From the NCBI RefSeq assembly GCF_003931565.1, contig NZ_RRYI01000004.1, forward strand, positions 310,001-374,000: DNA of 64,000 nucleotides, read 5' to 3'. Position 1 is the stretch's first letter. Each line of letters begins with the position of its first letter. The position numbers and the translations under genes are program-made. This stretch comes from Caulobacter sp. 602-1. GTDB lineage: Bacteria; Pseudomonadota; Alphaproteobacteria; Caulobacterales; Caulobacteraceae. Positions 34,876 through 43,543 of the stretch are shown in pieces. The notes below the pieces were generated by a model. That model was not told the DNA's origin. It worked only from the letters and a program-made list of their open reading frames with translations, and made no database searches.

Positions 34876-36270
34876 ATGAAGCGTCAAGCTCGACTGTGGT
34901 TGGTCGCGATCGCTGGGCTGGGCGCCTTGGCTGCTGGCGCGACCGGTCAGGCGGCCGAGAAGCCGCGGGTCATCGTCCTGTCCGACATCGGCAATGAGCC
35001 CGACGATTCCGAGTCCCTGGTCCGCCTGCTGCTATACGCCAACGACCTGGATCTCGAAGGCCTGATCGCCACGACCTCGACCTGGCAGCGCGACAAGGTC
35101 CAGCCCCAGATGATGCATGCGCGGATCGCGGCCTATGGCCAGGTCCTGCCCAATCTTCGCCAGCATGCGGAAGGCTATCCCGACGCCGCCAAGTTGGACG
35201 CGCTGGTCCGCTCGGGCAGCAGCGCCTACGGCATGCGGGGCGTCGGCAAGGGGCTGGATACGGACGGCTCGCGCCTGATCATCGAGGCCGTCGACCGCCC
35301 CGATCCCCGGCCGGTCTATGTGTCGGTTTGGGGCGGCGCGCTGGACCTGGCCCAGGCCCTGTCGACGGTTCGCGCCACCCGCACGCCCGAGCAACTGAAG
35401 GCCTTCGTCGCCAAGCTGCGGGTCTATTCGATCTCCGACCAGGACGACGCCGGCGCCTGGCTGCGCCAGCAGTTTCCGGACCTCTTCTGGGTCGCCAGCG
35501 TGCATGGCTGGAGCCAATACGGCATGGCGACCTGGACCGGCATTTCCGGCGACGTGCGCCGACCGGTCAAATGGCCGGCGGCTGAGATGGTCACCAACGC
35601 CTGGCTAGAGACCAACGTCCGCCGTGGCCCGCTGGGCGCGCTCTATCCGCCGCACCTGTTCATCATGGAAGGCGACACCCCGGCCTTCCTGTGGCTGATC
35701 CCCAACGGCCTGAACGTCCCCGCGCATCCTGAATACGGCGGCTGGGGCGGTCGCTACGTCCCGACCTACGAAGGCGGGGTCCAGTATGGCGACACCCAAG
35801 ACACGGTGACGGGCGAGGGCGGCGCGAGCTGGACCAGCAACCAGGCGACGGTGTTCCGCTGGCGCGCGGCTTTCCAGAACGACTTTGCCGCCCGGATCGG
35901 TTGGACCCTGACGTCCGACCGGACCAAGGCCAACCACGCCCCCGCGCTGGTGCTGAACGGCATCCCCGGCGACGCCCCGGCAGTGCTGGGCGCCAAGGCT
36001 GGCGAGACGATCAAGCTGAGCGCGCTGGGGTCCAAGGACCCGGACGGCGACGCCCTGACCTATCGCTGGTGGCAATATGCCGAGGTCAGCGGGCGGCCGG
36101 GCCTGTCGCCGCCGAAGCTGGACGTGGTCGACGCCGATCAGCCGCAGGCCCGCTTCGTGGTCCCGACCGTGGTCGAGCCCACCACCTACCAAGTCATTCT
36201 CGAAGTCCGCGACTCCGGCGCGCCCGCGATCACGCGCTATCGCCGGGTCTTGGTGAACGTCCGTCCCTAG
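34876..36270 (+). CDS. Secreted DUF1593 protein, second copy (nucleoside-hydrolase-like)
   Basis: A 464-residue exported protein with a signal peptide (LVAIAGLGALAAGATGQAA). The nucleoside-hydrolase-like domain opens with VIVLSDIGNEPDDSESLVRL, the acidic cluster typical of the fold, and continues with PVYVSVWGGALDLAQAL and VYSISDQDDAGAWLRQ. An Ig-like C-terminal domain (SALGSKDPDGDALTYRWWQY) follows. It is shorter than, and clearly diverged from, the copy at 14442. AAAGGGGAGG lies just before the ATG. A TonB receptor gene follows after 63 bp without a terminator, and the array at 34808 ties it to the sugar regulon. A furanosidase-type function is inferred from fold only. Confidence 0.88.
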   Translation: MKRQARLWLVAIAGLGALAAGATGQAAEKPRVIVLSDIGNEPDDSESLVRLLLYANDLDLEGLIATTSTWQRDKVQPQMMHARIAAYGQVLPNLRQHAEGYPDAAKLDALVRSGSSAYGMRGVGKGLDTDGSRLIIEAVDRPDPRPVYVSVWGGALDLAQALSTVRATRTPEQLKAFVAKLRVYSISDQDDAGAWLRQQFPDLFWVASVHGWSQYGMATWTGISGDVRRPVKWPAAEMVTNAWLETNVRRGPLGALYPPHLFIMEGDTPAFLWLIPNGLNVPAHPEYGGWGGRYVPTYEGGVQYGDTQDTVTGEGGASWTSNQATVFRWRAAFQNDFAARIGWTLTSDRTKANHAPALVLNGIPGDAPAVLGAKAGETIKLSALGSKDPDGDALTYRWWQYAEVSGRPGLSPPKLDVVDADQPQARFVVPTVVEPTTYQVILEVRDSGAPAITRYRRVLVNVRP

Positions 36271-36333
36271 CGCTCGCCGGCCCGTCGGCCGACCCGCGCC
36301 CCACCCATAAAAGCACTCCCCAGGAGAGGAACC

Positions 36334-38634
36334 ATGAAGCACAGAACCGTCTTGTGTTCGGTCGCCGGTCTTCAAGCGCTGATCGTCGGTCTCGCCGCCA
36401 GCAGCGCCTACGCCCAAGAGGCGGCGGCCCCCCCGGCCACGCCGGATAATCAGATCGGCGAGGTCGTGGTCACGGCTCAGAAGCGGACGGAAAACCTGCG
36501 CGACACGCCCGTGTCCGTGGCCGTCGTGGCGCCCAAGCAGCTGGAAGCGGCCGGCGTGGCGACCCTGGATGATCTGGGCAAGGCTGTGCCGTCGCTGGTG
36601 GCCTCGCCGGCGACCACGACGCTGCGGCCCTTCTACACCCTACGTGGGGTCAGCACGAACGTGATCACCGTCGGCTCGCCCAGCGGCGTGGCCGTGATGC
36701 TGGACGGCGTGACCCTGGCCCCGGAATCGCTGGCCGCCCGCCAGCTGACCGACATCGCCAGCGCCGAGGTGCTGCGCGGCCCGCAGTCGACCCTGGGCGG
36801 CCGCACCGCCTCGATCGGCGTGATCAACATCGTCACCCGCAAGCCCAGCAACGTGTTCGAAGGCCGCGCCTCGATCAGCGCCACGACCGATAGCGAAGTG
36901 CGCGCCCAAGCCTTCGTGGCGGGCCCGATCAGCGACGCCGTCGGCTTCTCGCTGTCGGGTTTCCGCAATCGCACCGAGTTCGTGACCCGCAACCTGGCCA
37001 CCGGCGACAACGACGTCTCCAAGGCGGCCGGCGTGCGCGGCAAGCTGCTGTTCAAGCCCAAGGACGGCTTGGACGTCACCCTGTCGGCCAACTATGTCGA
37101 CGCGCGCGACATCGGCCAGTTCCAGGCCTTCGTGCAGATCGACCCGACGGCCCGCTTCCGCGGCTCCTTCGCCCAGAGCGAGGCCCTGGTCGGCGTCACG
37201 CCCAGCCGCAGCAACACCGACTACAACACCATCACCACGCCGGGTCAGCACACCAAGGACCAGCTCTATAGCGCCGTGGTGAACTACGAGGTCGGCGACT
37301 TCATCTTCAGCTCGATCACCGCCAAGTCGCACGAGGATCGCGACCTGCGCTACGACGTCTATGGCCAGAAGATCGACTGGGCCTCGCGCCTGTCGGGCGG
37401 GACCTATTCCTGGAACAATATCCAGCGCTCGCAGCTCAAGCTCGACGGCTTCAGCCAGGAATTCCGCGTCGCCTCGCACGATCTGAGCTTCGGTCGCGTG
37501 CTGGCCGGCCTCTATTACGACCACAGCAAGACCGGCTTCCAGTTCGACCGTCCGGCCTTCGGCACGCCCATTCCCCTGGGCGCCTATCGCGAGGCCAACA
37601 ACAAGAGCTACGCGGCCTATGTCCGCGCAGACTTCAAGCTGACCGACAGTACGACCCTGATCACCGGGCTACGCTACAACCGCGACAAGATCGGCTACGT
37701 CTATAACCTGCAGTACAACACCACCCCGGCCAGCAACACGACGCCGTTCACCCGCAAGGGCTCGGACAGCTTCAACACGGTGGTCGGCGACGTCACCCTG
37801 AAGCAGGACATCGGCGCGCGGGCCAACGTCTATGTGACCTATTCGCGGGGCTACAAGCCCAAGGTCTACAACCTCGACGCCACGGTCACGGCGACCAACA
37901 CCTTCAACCCGGTCAACAAGGAGCAGGTCGACAATTTCGAGGGCGGCCTGAAGGGCGACTATTTCGATCGCCGCGTCAGCCTCAGCCTGGCGACCTTCTA
38001 TACGACCTACAAGAACTTCCAGGTCCAGGCGGTCGACCCGACCACCACCGTGCCGACCTTCCAGCTGACCAATGCGGGCAAGGCCAGCACGCGCGGCGTC
38101 GAGCTGGACACCACGGTCCGCCCGACCCACAGCCTGACGCTGAACGGCTCGCTGGCCTATGTCGACGCCAAGTATGACAGCTTCGTCGGCGCGACCTGCT
38201 ATTCGGGCCAGACGGCGGCTACCGGCTGCACCACCTTGAACGGCGCCAGCTTCCAGAACCTGTCGGGCGCGCGCCTGTCGAACTCGCCGCGTTTCAAATT
38301 CAATGCCGGGGCCGAGCAGCGCTTTGATCTGTTCAGCGACCTGGAGCTGACCTTGGGCGGCGTCGTCAACTATCAGAGCAAGATCAACTTCGATCCGAAC
38401 AAGAACCCGCTGGCCACCCAGGACGGCTATGCCATCGTCAATCTGTCGGCTTCGGTGGGGCGTCCGGACCAGAGCTGGTCGGTCACCGCCTTCGTCAACA
38501 ATGTCGGCGACAAGCTCTATCTGTCGAACATCTCCGACGTCGGCGGCCGCTGGGGCAACAAGGCGGCGCTGGCCGGCTGGTACGGCCGCGACGCACGTCG
38601 CTACGCCGGGGTGCGCCTCGACGCCAAGTTCTGA
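36334..38634 (+). CDS. TonB-dependent outer-membrane receptor, second of the sugar island
   Basis: A 766-residue receptor with a signal peptide ending AASSAYAQE. The plug starts at IGEVVVTAQKRTENLRDTPV and contains FYTLRGVSTNVITVG and EVLRGPQSTLGGRTASIGVI. The barrel ends RYAGVRLDAKF. The AQKR-type plug is the form common in sphingomonad and caulobacter receptors for plant-derived compounds. It is shorter than the receptor at 17906 and belongs to a different subgroup, so the two may take up different parts or forms of the substrate. AGGAGAGG precedes the ATG. Confidence 0.94.
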   Translation: MKHRTVLCSVAGLQALIVGLAASSAYAQEAAAPPATPDNQIGEVVVTAQKRTENLRDTPVSVAVVAPKQLEAAGVATLDDLGKAVPSLVASPATTTLRPFYTLRGVSTNVITVGSPSGVAVMLDGVTLAPESLAARQLTDIASAEVLRGPQSTLGGRTASIGVINIVTRKPSNVFEGRASISATTDSEVRAQAFVAGPISDAVGFSLSGFRNRTEFVTRNLATGDNDVSKAAGVRGKLLFKPKDGLDVTLSANYVDARDIGQFQAFVQIDPTARFRGSFAQSEALVGVTPSRSNTDYNTITTPGQHTKDQLYSAVVNYEVGDFIFSSITAKSHEDRDLRYDVYGQKIDWASRLSGGTYSWNNIQRSQLKLDGFSQEFRVASHDLSFGRVLAGLYYDHSKTGFQFDRPAFGTPIPLGAYREANNKSYAAYVRADFKLTDSTTLITGLRYNRDKIGYVYNLQYNTTPASNTTPFTRKGSDSFNTVVGDVTLKQDIGARANVYVTYSRGYKPKVYNLDATVTATNTFNPVNKEQVDNFEGGLKGDYFDRRVSLSLATFYTTYKNFQVQAVDPTTTVPTFQLTNAGKASTRGVELDTTVRPTHSLTLNGSLAYVDAKYDSFVGATCYSGQTAATGCTTLNGASFQNLSGARLSNSPRFKFNAGAEQRFDLFSDLELTLGGVVNYQSKINFDPNKNPLATQDGYAIVNLSASVGRPDQSWSVTAFVNNVGDKLYLSNISDVGGRWGNKAALAGWYGRDARRYAGVRLDAKF

Positions 38635-38661
38635 TCCTTCCCATAGCGCTTCCCCCCTTGC

Positions 38662-38693
38662 GCCTGGGCCGCTGGTCGGCCCGGGCGATTTTT
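38662..38693 (+). terminator. Intrinsic terminator after the second sugar-island TonB receptor
   Basis: A 9-bp stem is formed by GCCTGGGCC (38662-38670) and GGCCCGGGC (38678-38686), with one G-T pair and a 7-base loop, followed by GATTTTT. It separates the receptor from the GH3 gene 24 bp downstream, so GH3 expression may depend on read-through or a weak own promoter. Confidence 0.8.
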
Positions 38694-38716
38694 CGTTCGG
38701 CTGGAGACTGATCCGC

Positions 38717-41212
38717 ATGCCCTCCCGTTCGCGTTTCCCGACCAAGGCCGCCAGCATGGCCGTCCTCGCCTGGACCTTGACGGCGGCCCCGGCGGCCCTG
38801 GCGAACAGCGCCAAGGTCGAGGCCCTGATCGGGCGCATGACCCTGGACGAGAAGATCGGCTTTCTGCATGGCCAGGACGATCCGGAGCACCTGGCCGGCG
38901 GCGGTTATATTCCCGGCGTCGCGCGGCTGAACATTCCGCCGCTGCGGCTGGCCGATGGTCCGGCCGGCGTGCGGACCTCGCGGACGGCGACGGCGTTTCC
39001 CGCGCCCGTGGCTCTGACGTCGACCTTCTCGCCGGACCTGGCCAAGGCCTGGGGCGCGGCGGTGGCCAGCGAGGCCCTGGCCCGCGACCAGCACGTGCTG
39101 CTGGCCCCGATGACCAACAATGTCCGCGTGCCCACGGCGGGGCGCAACTTCGAGACCTTCGGTGAGGATCCGCTGCTGGCTTCGCGACTGGTGGCGGCCA
39201 GTGTGGCGGGATTGCAGGGCGGCGGGGTGATCGCCACCGTCAAGCACTTCGCGGCCAACAACCAGGAGACCGACCGCAAGACCATCGACGTCCAGGTCGA
39301 CGAGCGGACTTTGCGCGAAATCGAGTTCCCGCCGTTCCAGGCCGCGGTCGACGCCGGCGTGGGGGCGGTGATGTGCGCCTATAACAAGGTCGGCGGCCTG
39401 GCCGCCTGCGAGAACCCGTTCCTGCTGGAAAAGGTGCTGCGCCAGGAGTGGGGCTATGGCGGCTTCGTGATGTCCGACTGGGGCGCCACGCACAGCGCCG
39501 CGCCCTCGGTGAAGGCGGGCCTCGACATGGAGATGCCGCGCGGCAAGTTCCTGGGTGAAGCCCTCAAGGACGCCGTGGCCAAGGGCGAACTGACCGAGGC
39601 GGACATCGACCGCTCGGTGCGTCGCATCCTGACCCAGATGAACCGCATCGGCATGCTGGGCGAAGCCGTCCAGCGCCCGTTCGAGGACGGCGCCCAACGC
39701 AAGGCCCATGCCGACTTGGCGCTGGAGATCGCTCTTGAAGGCGCGGTGCTGCTGAAGAACGACGGCGGCGTCCTGCCGCTGAGCGCGGCGACCCTGCAGA
39801 AGGTCGCCGTCATCGGCCCGACCGCCAAGCGCGCCCTGTATGGCGGCGGCGGCAGCGCCGAGGTCAAGCCGACGGCTCTGGACAATCCCTACGAGGCCTT
39901 GGGCGCGCAAGCCGGCGCGCCGCTGGTCTTCGCCGAGGGCCTGCGCTTGGAGGGCGAGCCCATTGCGGCGACGGCGCTCGGTTCCGACTCGGGTCCGGGC
40001 CTGGCGGGCGCTACGGGTCCGTTCATCGGCGCGGCCAGTCTCGACAAGAGCCAGTCGGCCAGCTGGGAGGGCTGGATTACGGTCCCCGAAACCGGCGACT
40101 ACGAGCTGATGTTGCAGTTCACGCCGGTCGGGGGTCTGGCCCTGGCCGAGGCTGATCGCGGCATGGCCGATGTCGAGCTGGACGGCAAACGCATCATCGA
40201 GGGCGGCCGGCTGTTTGGCGGCGCGCGCCTGATTAAGACCTCGGACGGCCTGCTCAACCAGGGCCAGGTCGTGCATCTGGAGGCCGGCGTGCGTCACCGG
40301 CTGAAGCTGAGCGTCAAAGCCTCGGCTGTCGAACCGCTGCGCCTGCGCCTGGCCTGGACGACGCCGGCCCTGCGCCGCCAGCTGCTGGACGCCGCCGCGG
40401 CGGCCGCCAAGGCCGCGCCGGTCGCCATCGTCTTCGCCCATGTCGAAGGCACCGAGGGCGAGGACAACCGCTCGCTGGCCTTGCCCTATCGCCAGGACGA
40501 ACTGATCGAGGCGGTGGCCCGCGCCAACCCCAACACTGTGGTCGTGCTCAACACCGGCGCGCCGGTGCTGATGCCGTGGCTGGGTCAGGTCAAGGCGGTG
40601 CTGCAGATGTGGTATCCCGGCCAGCGGGGCGGGGAGGCGACCGCCGACCTCCTGACCGGCAAGGCCAATCCGTCGGGCCGACTGCCGGTGACCTTCCCGG
40701 CCAGCGATAGCCAAACCGCCGTCGCCCAACCCGAGCGCTTCCCCGGCATCGATGGCCATCAGACCTATTCCGAGGGCGTGCTGGTCGGCTACCGCTGGTA
40801 CGACGCCCTTGGCGCTAAGCCGCTGTTCCCGTTCGGTTACGGCCTTTCGTACACGCGATTCCAGTATGGCGAGCTGAAGGTCACGCCGGCAGCTGACGGG
40901 TTGGACGTGGCCTTCACCCTGCGCAACGCCGGTCCGGCGGACGGCGCCGAGGTGGCCCAGGTCTATATCGATGGACCCACCGCGCCTCCGGAGGGCCTGA
41001 CCTTCGCCCCGCGCATCCTGGCCGGGTTCCAGCGTGTGACCCTGCGCGCCGGCGAGAGCCGCGAGATCCACGTAAAGGTCGAGCGGCGCGCGCTGTCCTA
41101 TTGGTCGCCGCAGGCCAAAGCCTGGCGCCAGCCGCCAGGGCCGCGCCGCGTGCGGGTGGGCGGCTCGTCGCGCGACCTACCCTTGTCAAGGACGGTGGAG
41201 GCGCATCCCTAA
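38717..41212 (+). CDS. Exported GH3 beta-glycosidase with PA14 insert
   Basis: An 831-residue glycoside hydrolase family 3 enzyme. It has an N-terminal signal (SMAVLAWTLTAAPAALANS). The (beta/alpha)8 domain contains the substrate residues of MTNNVRVPTAGRNFETFGED and KHFAANNQETDR, and the catalytic nucleophile Asp254 in GGFVMSDWGATHS. A PA14 domain (SASWEGWITVPETGDYELML onward) is inserted in the second domain, and a fibronectin-III-like domain closes the protein (GAEVAQVYIDGP). The start at 38717 has GGAG eight or more bases upstream; the open frame reaches back into the receptor gene. It probably trims a beta-glucoside or beta-xyloside in the periplasm. PA14-containing GH3 enzymes include beta-glucosidases acting on plant glycosides. 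Confidence 0.94.
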   Translation: MPSRSRFPTKAASMAVLAWTLTAAPAALANSAKVEALIGRMTLDEKIGFLHGQDDPEHLAGGGYIPGVARLNIPPLRLADGPAGVRTSRTATAFPAPVALTSTFSPDLAKAWGAAVASEALARDQHVLLAPMTNNVRVPTAGRNFETFGEDPLLASRLVAASVAGLQGGGVIATVKHFAANNQETDRKTIDVQVDERTLREIEFPPFQAAVDAGVGAVMCAYNKVGGLAACENPFLLEKVLRQEWGYGGFVMSDWGATHSAAPSVKAGLDMEMPRGKFLGEALKDAVAKGELTEADIDRSVRRILTQMNRIGMLGEAVQRPFEDGAQRKAHADLALEIALEGAVLLKNDGGVLPLSAATLQKVAVIGPTAKRALYGGGGSAEVKPTALDNPYEALGAQAGAPLVFAEGLRLEGEPIAATALGSDSGPGLAGATGPFIGAASLDKSQSASWEGWITVPETGDYELMLQFTPVGGLALAEADRGMADVELDGKRIIEGGRLFGGARLIKTSDGLLNQGQVVHLEAGVRHRLKLSVKASAVEPLRLRLAWTTPALRRQLLDAAAAAAKAAPVAIVFAHVEGTEGEDNRSLALPYRQDELIEAVARANPNTVVVLNTGAPVLMPWLGQVKAVLQMWYPGQRGGEATADLLTGKANPSGRLPVTFPASDSQTAVAQPERFPGIDGHQTYSEGVLVGYRWYDALGAKPLFPFGYGLSYTRFQYGELKVTPAADGLDVAFTLRNAGPADGAEVAQVYIDGPTAPPEGLTFAPRILAGFQRVTLRAGESREIHVKVERRALSYWSPQAKAWRQPPGPRRVRVGGSSRDLPLSRTVEAHP

Positions 41213-41298
41213 AGTCTAATGTTGTCGTCCAACCGGCCAATTCTCGGCGCGTCTCAGGTGCGCTGAGGCTGGTTGCCGGTGGGATAGTCGGGGCGGTT

Positions 41299-41342
41299 GA
41301 GCGTCCAGTTTCTGGCGATGCGCCAGCGGCAGCTCTTGGCGC
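41299..41342 (+). repeat. REP-like dispersed element, copy 6
   Basis: GAGCGTCCAGTTTCTGG is followed by a stem with arms GCGCCA (41320-41325) and TGGCGC (41337-41342). It lies in the 196 bp between the convergent GH3 gene and first isopeptidase gene, at the boundary between the sugar island and the lasso-peptide loci. A GTGCGCTGAGG stretch about 60 bp upstream may be part of another decayed copy. Confidence 0.7.
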
Positions 41343-41408
41343 TAGCCGGTCACCAAGGTTATCGACGTGACCGGCCGAGAGCGGAGCGCCGTTAGGGTTA
41401 GTTCGTCC

Positions 41409-43538
41409 TCACTTTGGCTGACGGGTTTCGGCAGCGCGTTTCGCTTCCCAAGTCGCCTTCAACATCCCCCAACGCTCTGCCTGTTCTGGCGATATGAACG
41501 CCGACTGGGTGATGTCGCGCAGCCAGAAGTCGAACCAGGCGATATTTTCCGCCATGGCCCGCTCCCGATTGCTGGGCTTGGCGAAGATGTGGCTCTCGTC
41601 GGGATAGACCACGGTTTCCGAGGGCACGCCCACCTCGCGCAAAGCCACGTGAAGCTGGATAAAGGGCGCCCGACTGTCGGCGACCTGCTGCAGGATCGGA
41701 CCCGCCGCCTGGCCGGCGCGGAAGGTCGGCGAGAGTTGCTGATAGTTCGGCGCGGCGGCGGGGTCGTAGGGCGAGCCGCCGAAGATGATCTTGTAGGGCT
41801 CCACCCAGAAGTAGCCGGCGGGCTCGAGATAGCCGCCGTCGCCGCTGGACGCGGCCTTGAAGAGCTTGGATTGGGTCATGGTCACGTTGGTGACCTGGGA
41901 ACCGCGGCTGTAGCCGGCGATCCCGACACGGCCAAGATCCACCAGACCCTCCTTGGCGAGCGCCTCTATCGCGTCCTCGAACGCATGGGTGGAGCTCAGC
42001 CAGAGGAGGTCTCTGAGCCGCGCCTTGTCATGGGGGCCGCTCGAGCCCGACCATTGCTTGTAGGCCTGGTCGATCGCCTCGCTCTCGCGCCGCGAGGGAT
42101 CATTGACCGCCACCACCAGATAGCCGCGCTCGGCCAGGACCTGGACGGGATACTGCCACTGGAAAGCCGCGTCGGCGAAGCGATCGAGGCCATCGCCGCC
42201 GTGGGTGACAAGGATGGTTGGATAGCGAACGCCCGGACGATAGTCGCGCGGATAGACGACAAATCCCGAAGCCTTGAAGCCGTCGCGCGTCGTCCAGACC
42301 CGCGCCGAGCTTTTCAGCGGTGAGATCGCCTCCAGATCGGGCGCTAGGTGGTCGACGGGCGTGATCTGGCCGGTCGCCGGATTGAGCCTCACCAGGACGG
42401 GCGGCCTTTCCCGCGATTGCAGGATGCAGGCGGCTTTGGTGAAGGTCTGATCGACCGCGCATCCCGTCAGGCTGCCATCGGCGGTGATCCGTTCCACGCG
42501 GCCGCCGCGGTGAACCCGCAAGAGCCCCGCGCGTCCGGTTTGTCGATCAAGGTAGCCGACCAGGGCCGTCTTTTTATCCGGCGCGACAAAGACGCCTGAG
42601 GACCAATAGACGTTCAGCACGACGTTCATCGGGCCATAGTCGACCTGACGGCCGTCCGGGGTCTTTTCCACCAGCCGCATGGCGTCGCCATAGCCGACGG
42701 TCACGAACTCGCCGCCGTCGAGCCCCAGGGGGATGCTGTAGAGACGGTCGATCTCCGAGGCGCTTGTCCGCTGGGCCTTCTCGCCATTCGACCATCGCCA
42801 GGTTGACCAAACACCCTCCTTCCACAGGAGCCGACTGTAGGTCAGGGACCTTGAACCCTGATCCCAGATGGGGTTGGCGAACAGACCGTCCGGCGCCGAG
42901 ATCTGATCGACCAAGGCGTCCTGGCCGTCCGCCAAGCGGAGGCGCAACTGCAGTTGGCCCGACCCATAGATCCGCAGCAGCGGCGAGAACTGCGGATTGA
43001 CCACCACGGCTTCGGGGTCTGGCGCCGAGCGCTGCTCGTACCAAAAGCCCGCCCCCTCGCTCAGCGGGCCATAGGCCGAGACGCCGACGGGGCGAAGCCG
43101 CTCCATGGCGCCGCCAACCTGATCGACCGAGGGGCTGACGATCAGGGGCTCCAGGCGCCCGGCGCGATCAAGGATGTAAAGCTGGGTTCCGGCGCCCACG
43201 TCGGCCAGCAGCATCCATCGCTGGCTGCCTGGCTGAAGGCGGACATCGCTGATCCAGCGGGCCTTGAGCAGATCGCGGCCTTGACCGGTCTCCAGGTCCA
43301 CAAGCCGCAGGCGGGAGACCTTTTCGTTCGTCGCCAGGTCCCCGCGACGCACGACATAAAGCGCCTCGCGGCCGTCGGCCGACAGGGCCAGGCTGACGAC
43401 CTCGGGCGCCTGGGCGACGTCGGCGATCGCCCAGGGACGCGCGACCGGGGCGGGCGCCGGGGCGGCTCGGGCTGGAGAAGAGGGCGCGGCCGCCAGGGCC
43501 AGCGGCAGCGCGAACATGGCGAGGGGAAGCCGACGCAT
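41409..43538 (-). CDS. Atxe2-type lasso-peptide isopeptidase (S9 prolyl-oligopeptidase family)
   Basis: A 709-residue exported S9 peptidase with a signal (LPLAMFALPLALAAAPS), a seven-bladed propeller half and an alpha/beta hydrolase half. Numbered from ATG 43538, the triad is Ser544 in GIAGYSRGSQVTNV, Asp621 in ILQQVADSRAPF and His650 in VYPDESHIFAKP. The short gap around the Asp and the DESH box resemble Atxe2, the enzyme that opens the macrolactam isopeptide bond of astexin lasso peptides. It lies directly behind an STN-bearing receptor and divergent from fecIR, the known isopeptidase gene neighbourhood. GTG starts at 43547 or 43550, overlapping the receptor stop, are also possible. Confidence 0.85.
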   Translation of the reverse strand: MRRLPLAMFALPLALAAAPSSPARAAPAPAPVARPWAIADVAQAPEVVSLALSADGREALYVVRRGDLATNEKVSRLRLVDLETGQGRDLLKARWISDVRLQPGSQRWMLLADVGAGTQLYILDRAGRLEPLIVSPSVDQVGGAMERLRPVGVSAYGPLSEGAGFWYEQRSAPDPEAVVVNPQFSPLLRIYGSGQLQLRLRLADGQDALVDQISAPDGLFANPIWDQGSRSLTYSRLLWKEGVWSTWRWSNGEKAQRTSASEIDRLYSIPLGLDGGEFVTVGYGDAMRLVEKTPDGRQVDYGPMNVVLNVYWSSGVFVAPDKKTALVGYLDRQTGRAGLLRVHRGGRVERITADGSLTGCAVDQTFTKAACILQSRERPPVLVRLNPATGQITPVDHLAPDLEAISPLKSSARVWTTRDGFKASGFVVYPRDYRPGVRYPTILVTHGGDGLDRFADAAFQWQYPVQVLAERGYLVVAVNDPSRRESEAIDQAYKQWSGSSGPHDKARLRDLLWLSSTHAFEDAIEALAKEGLVDLGRVGIAGYSRGSQVTNVTMTQSKLFKAASSGDGGYLEPAGYFWVEPYKIIFGGSPYDPAAAPNYQQLSPTFRAGQAAGPILQQVADSRAPFIQLHVALREVGVPSETVVYPDESHIFAKPSNRERAMAENIAWFDFWLRDITQSAFISPEQAERWGMLKATWEAKRAAETRQPK

Positions 43539-43543
43539 CCGGA

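Noticed and set aside
38495..41071. Minus-strand open frame of about 858 codons opposite the GH3 gene
   Set aside because: It is an antisense shadow of a well-supported GH3 enzyme, with no family motif and no ribosome site.
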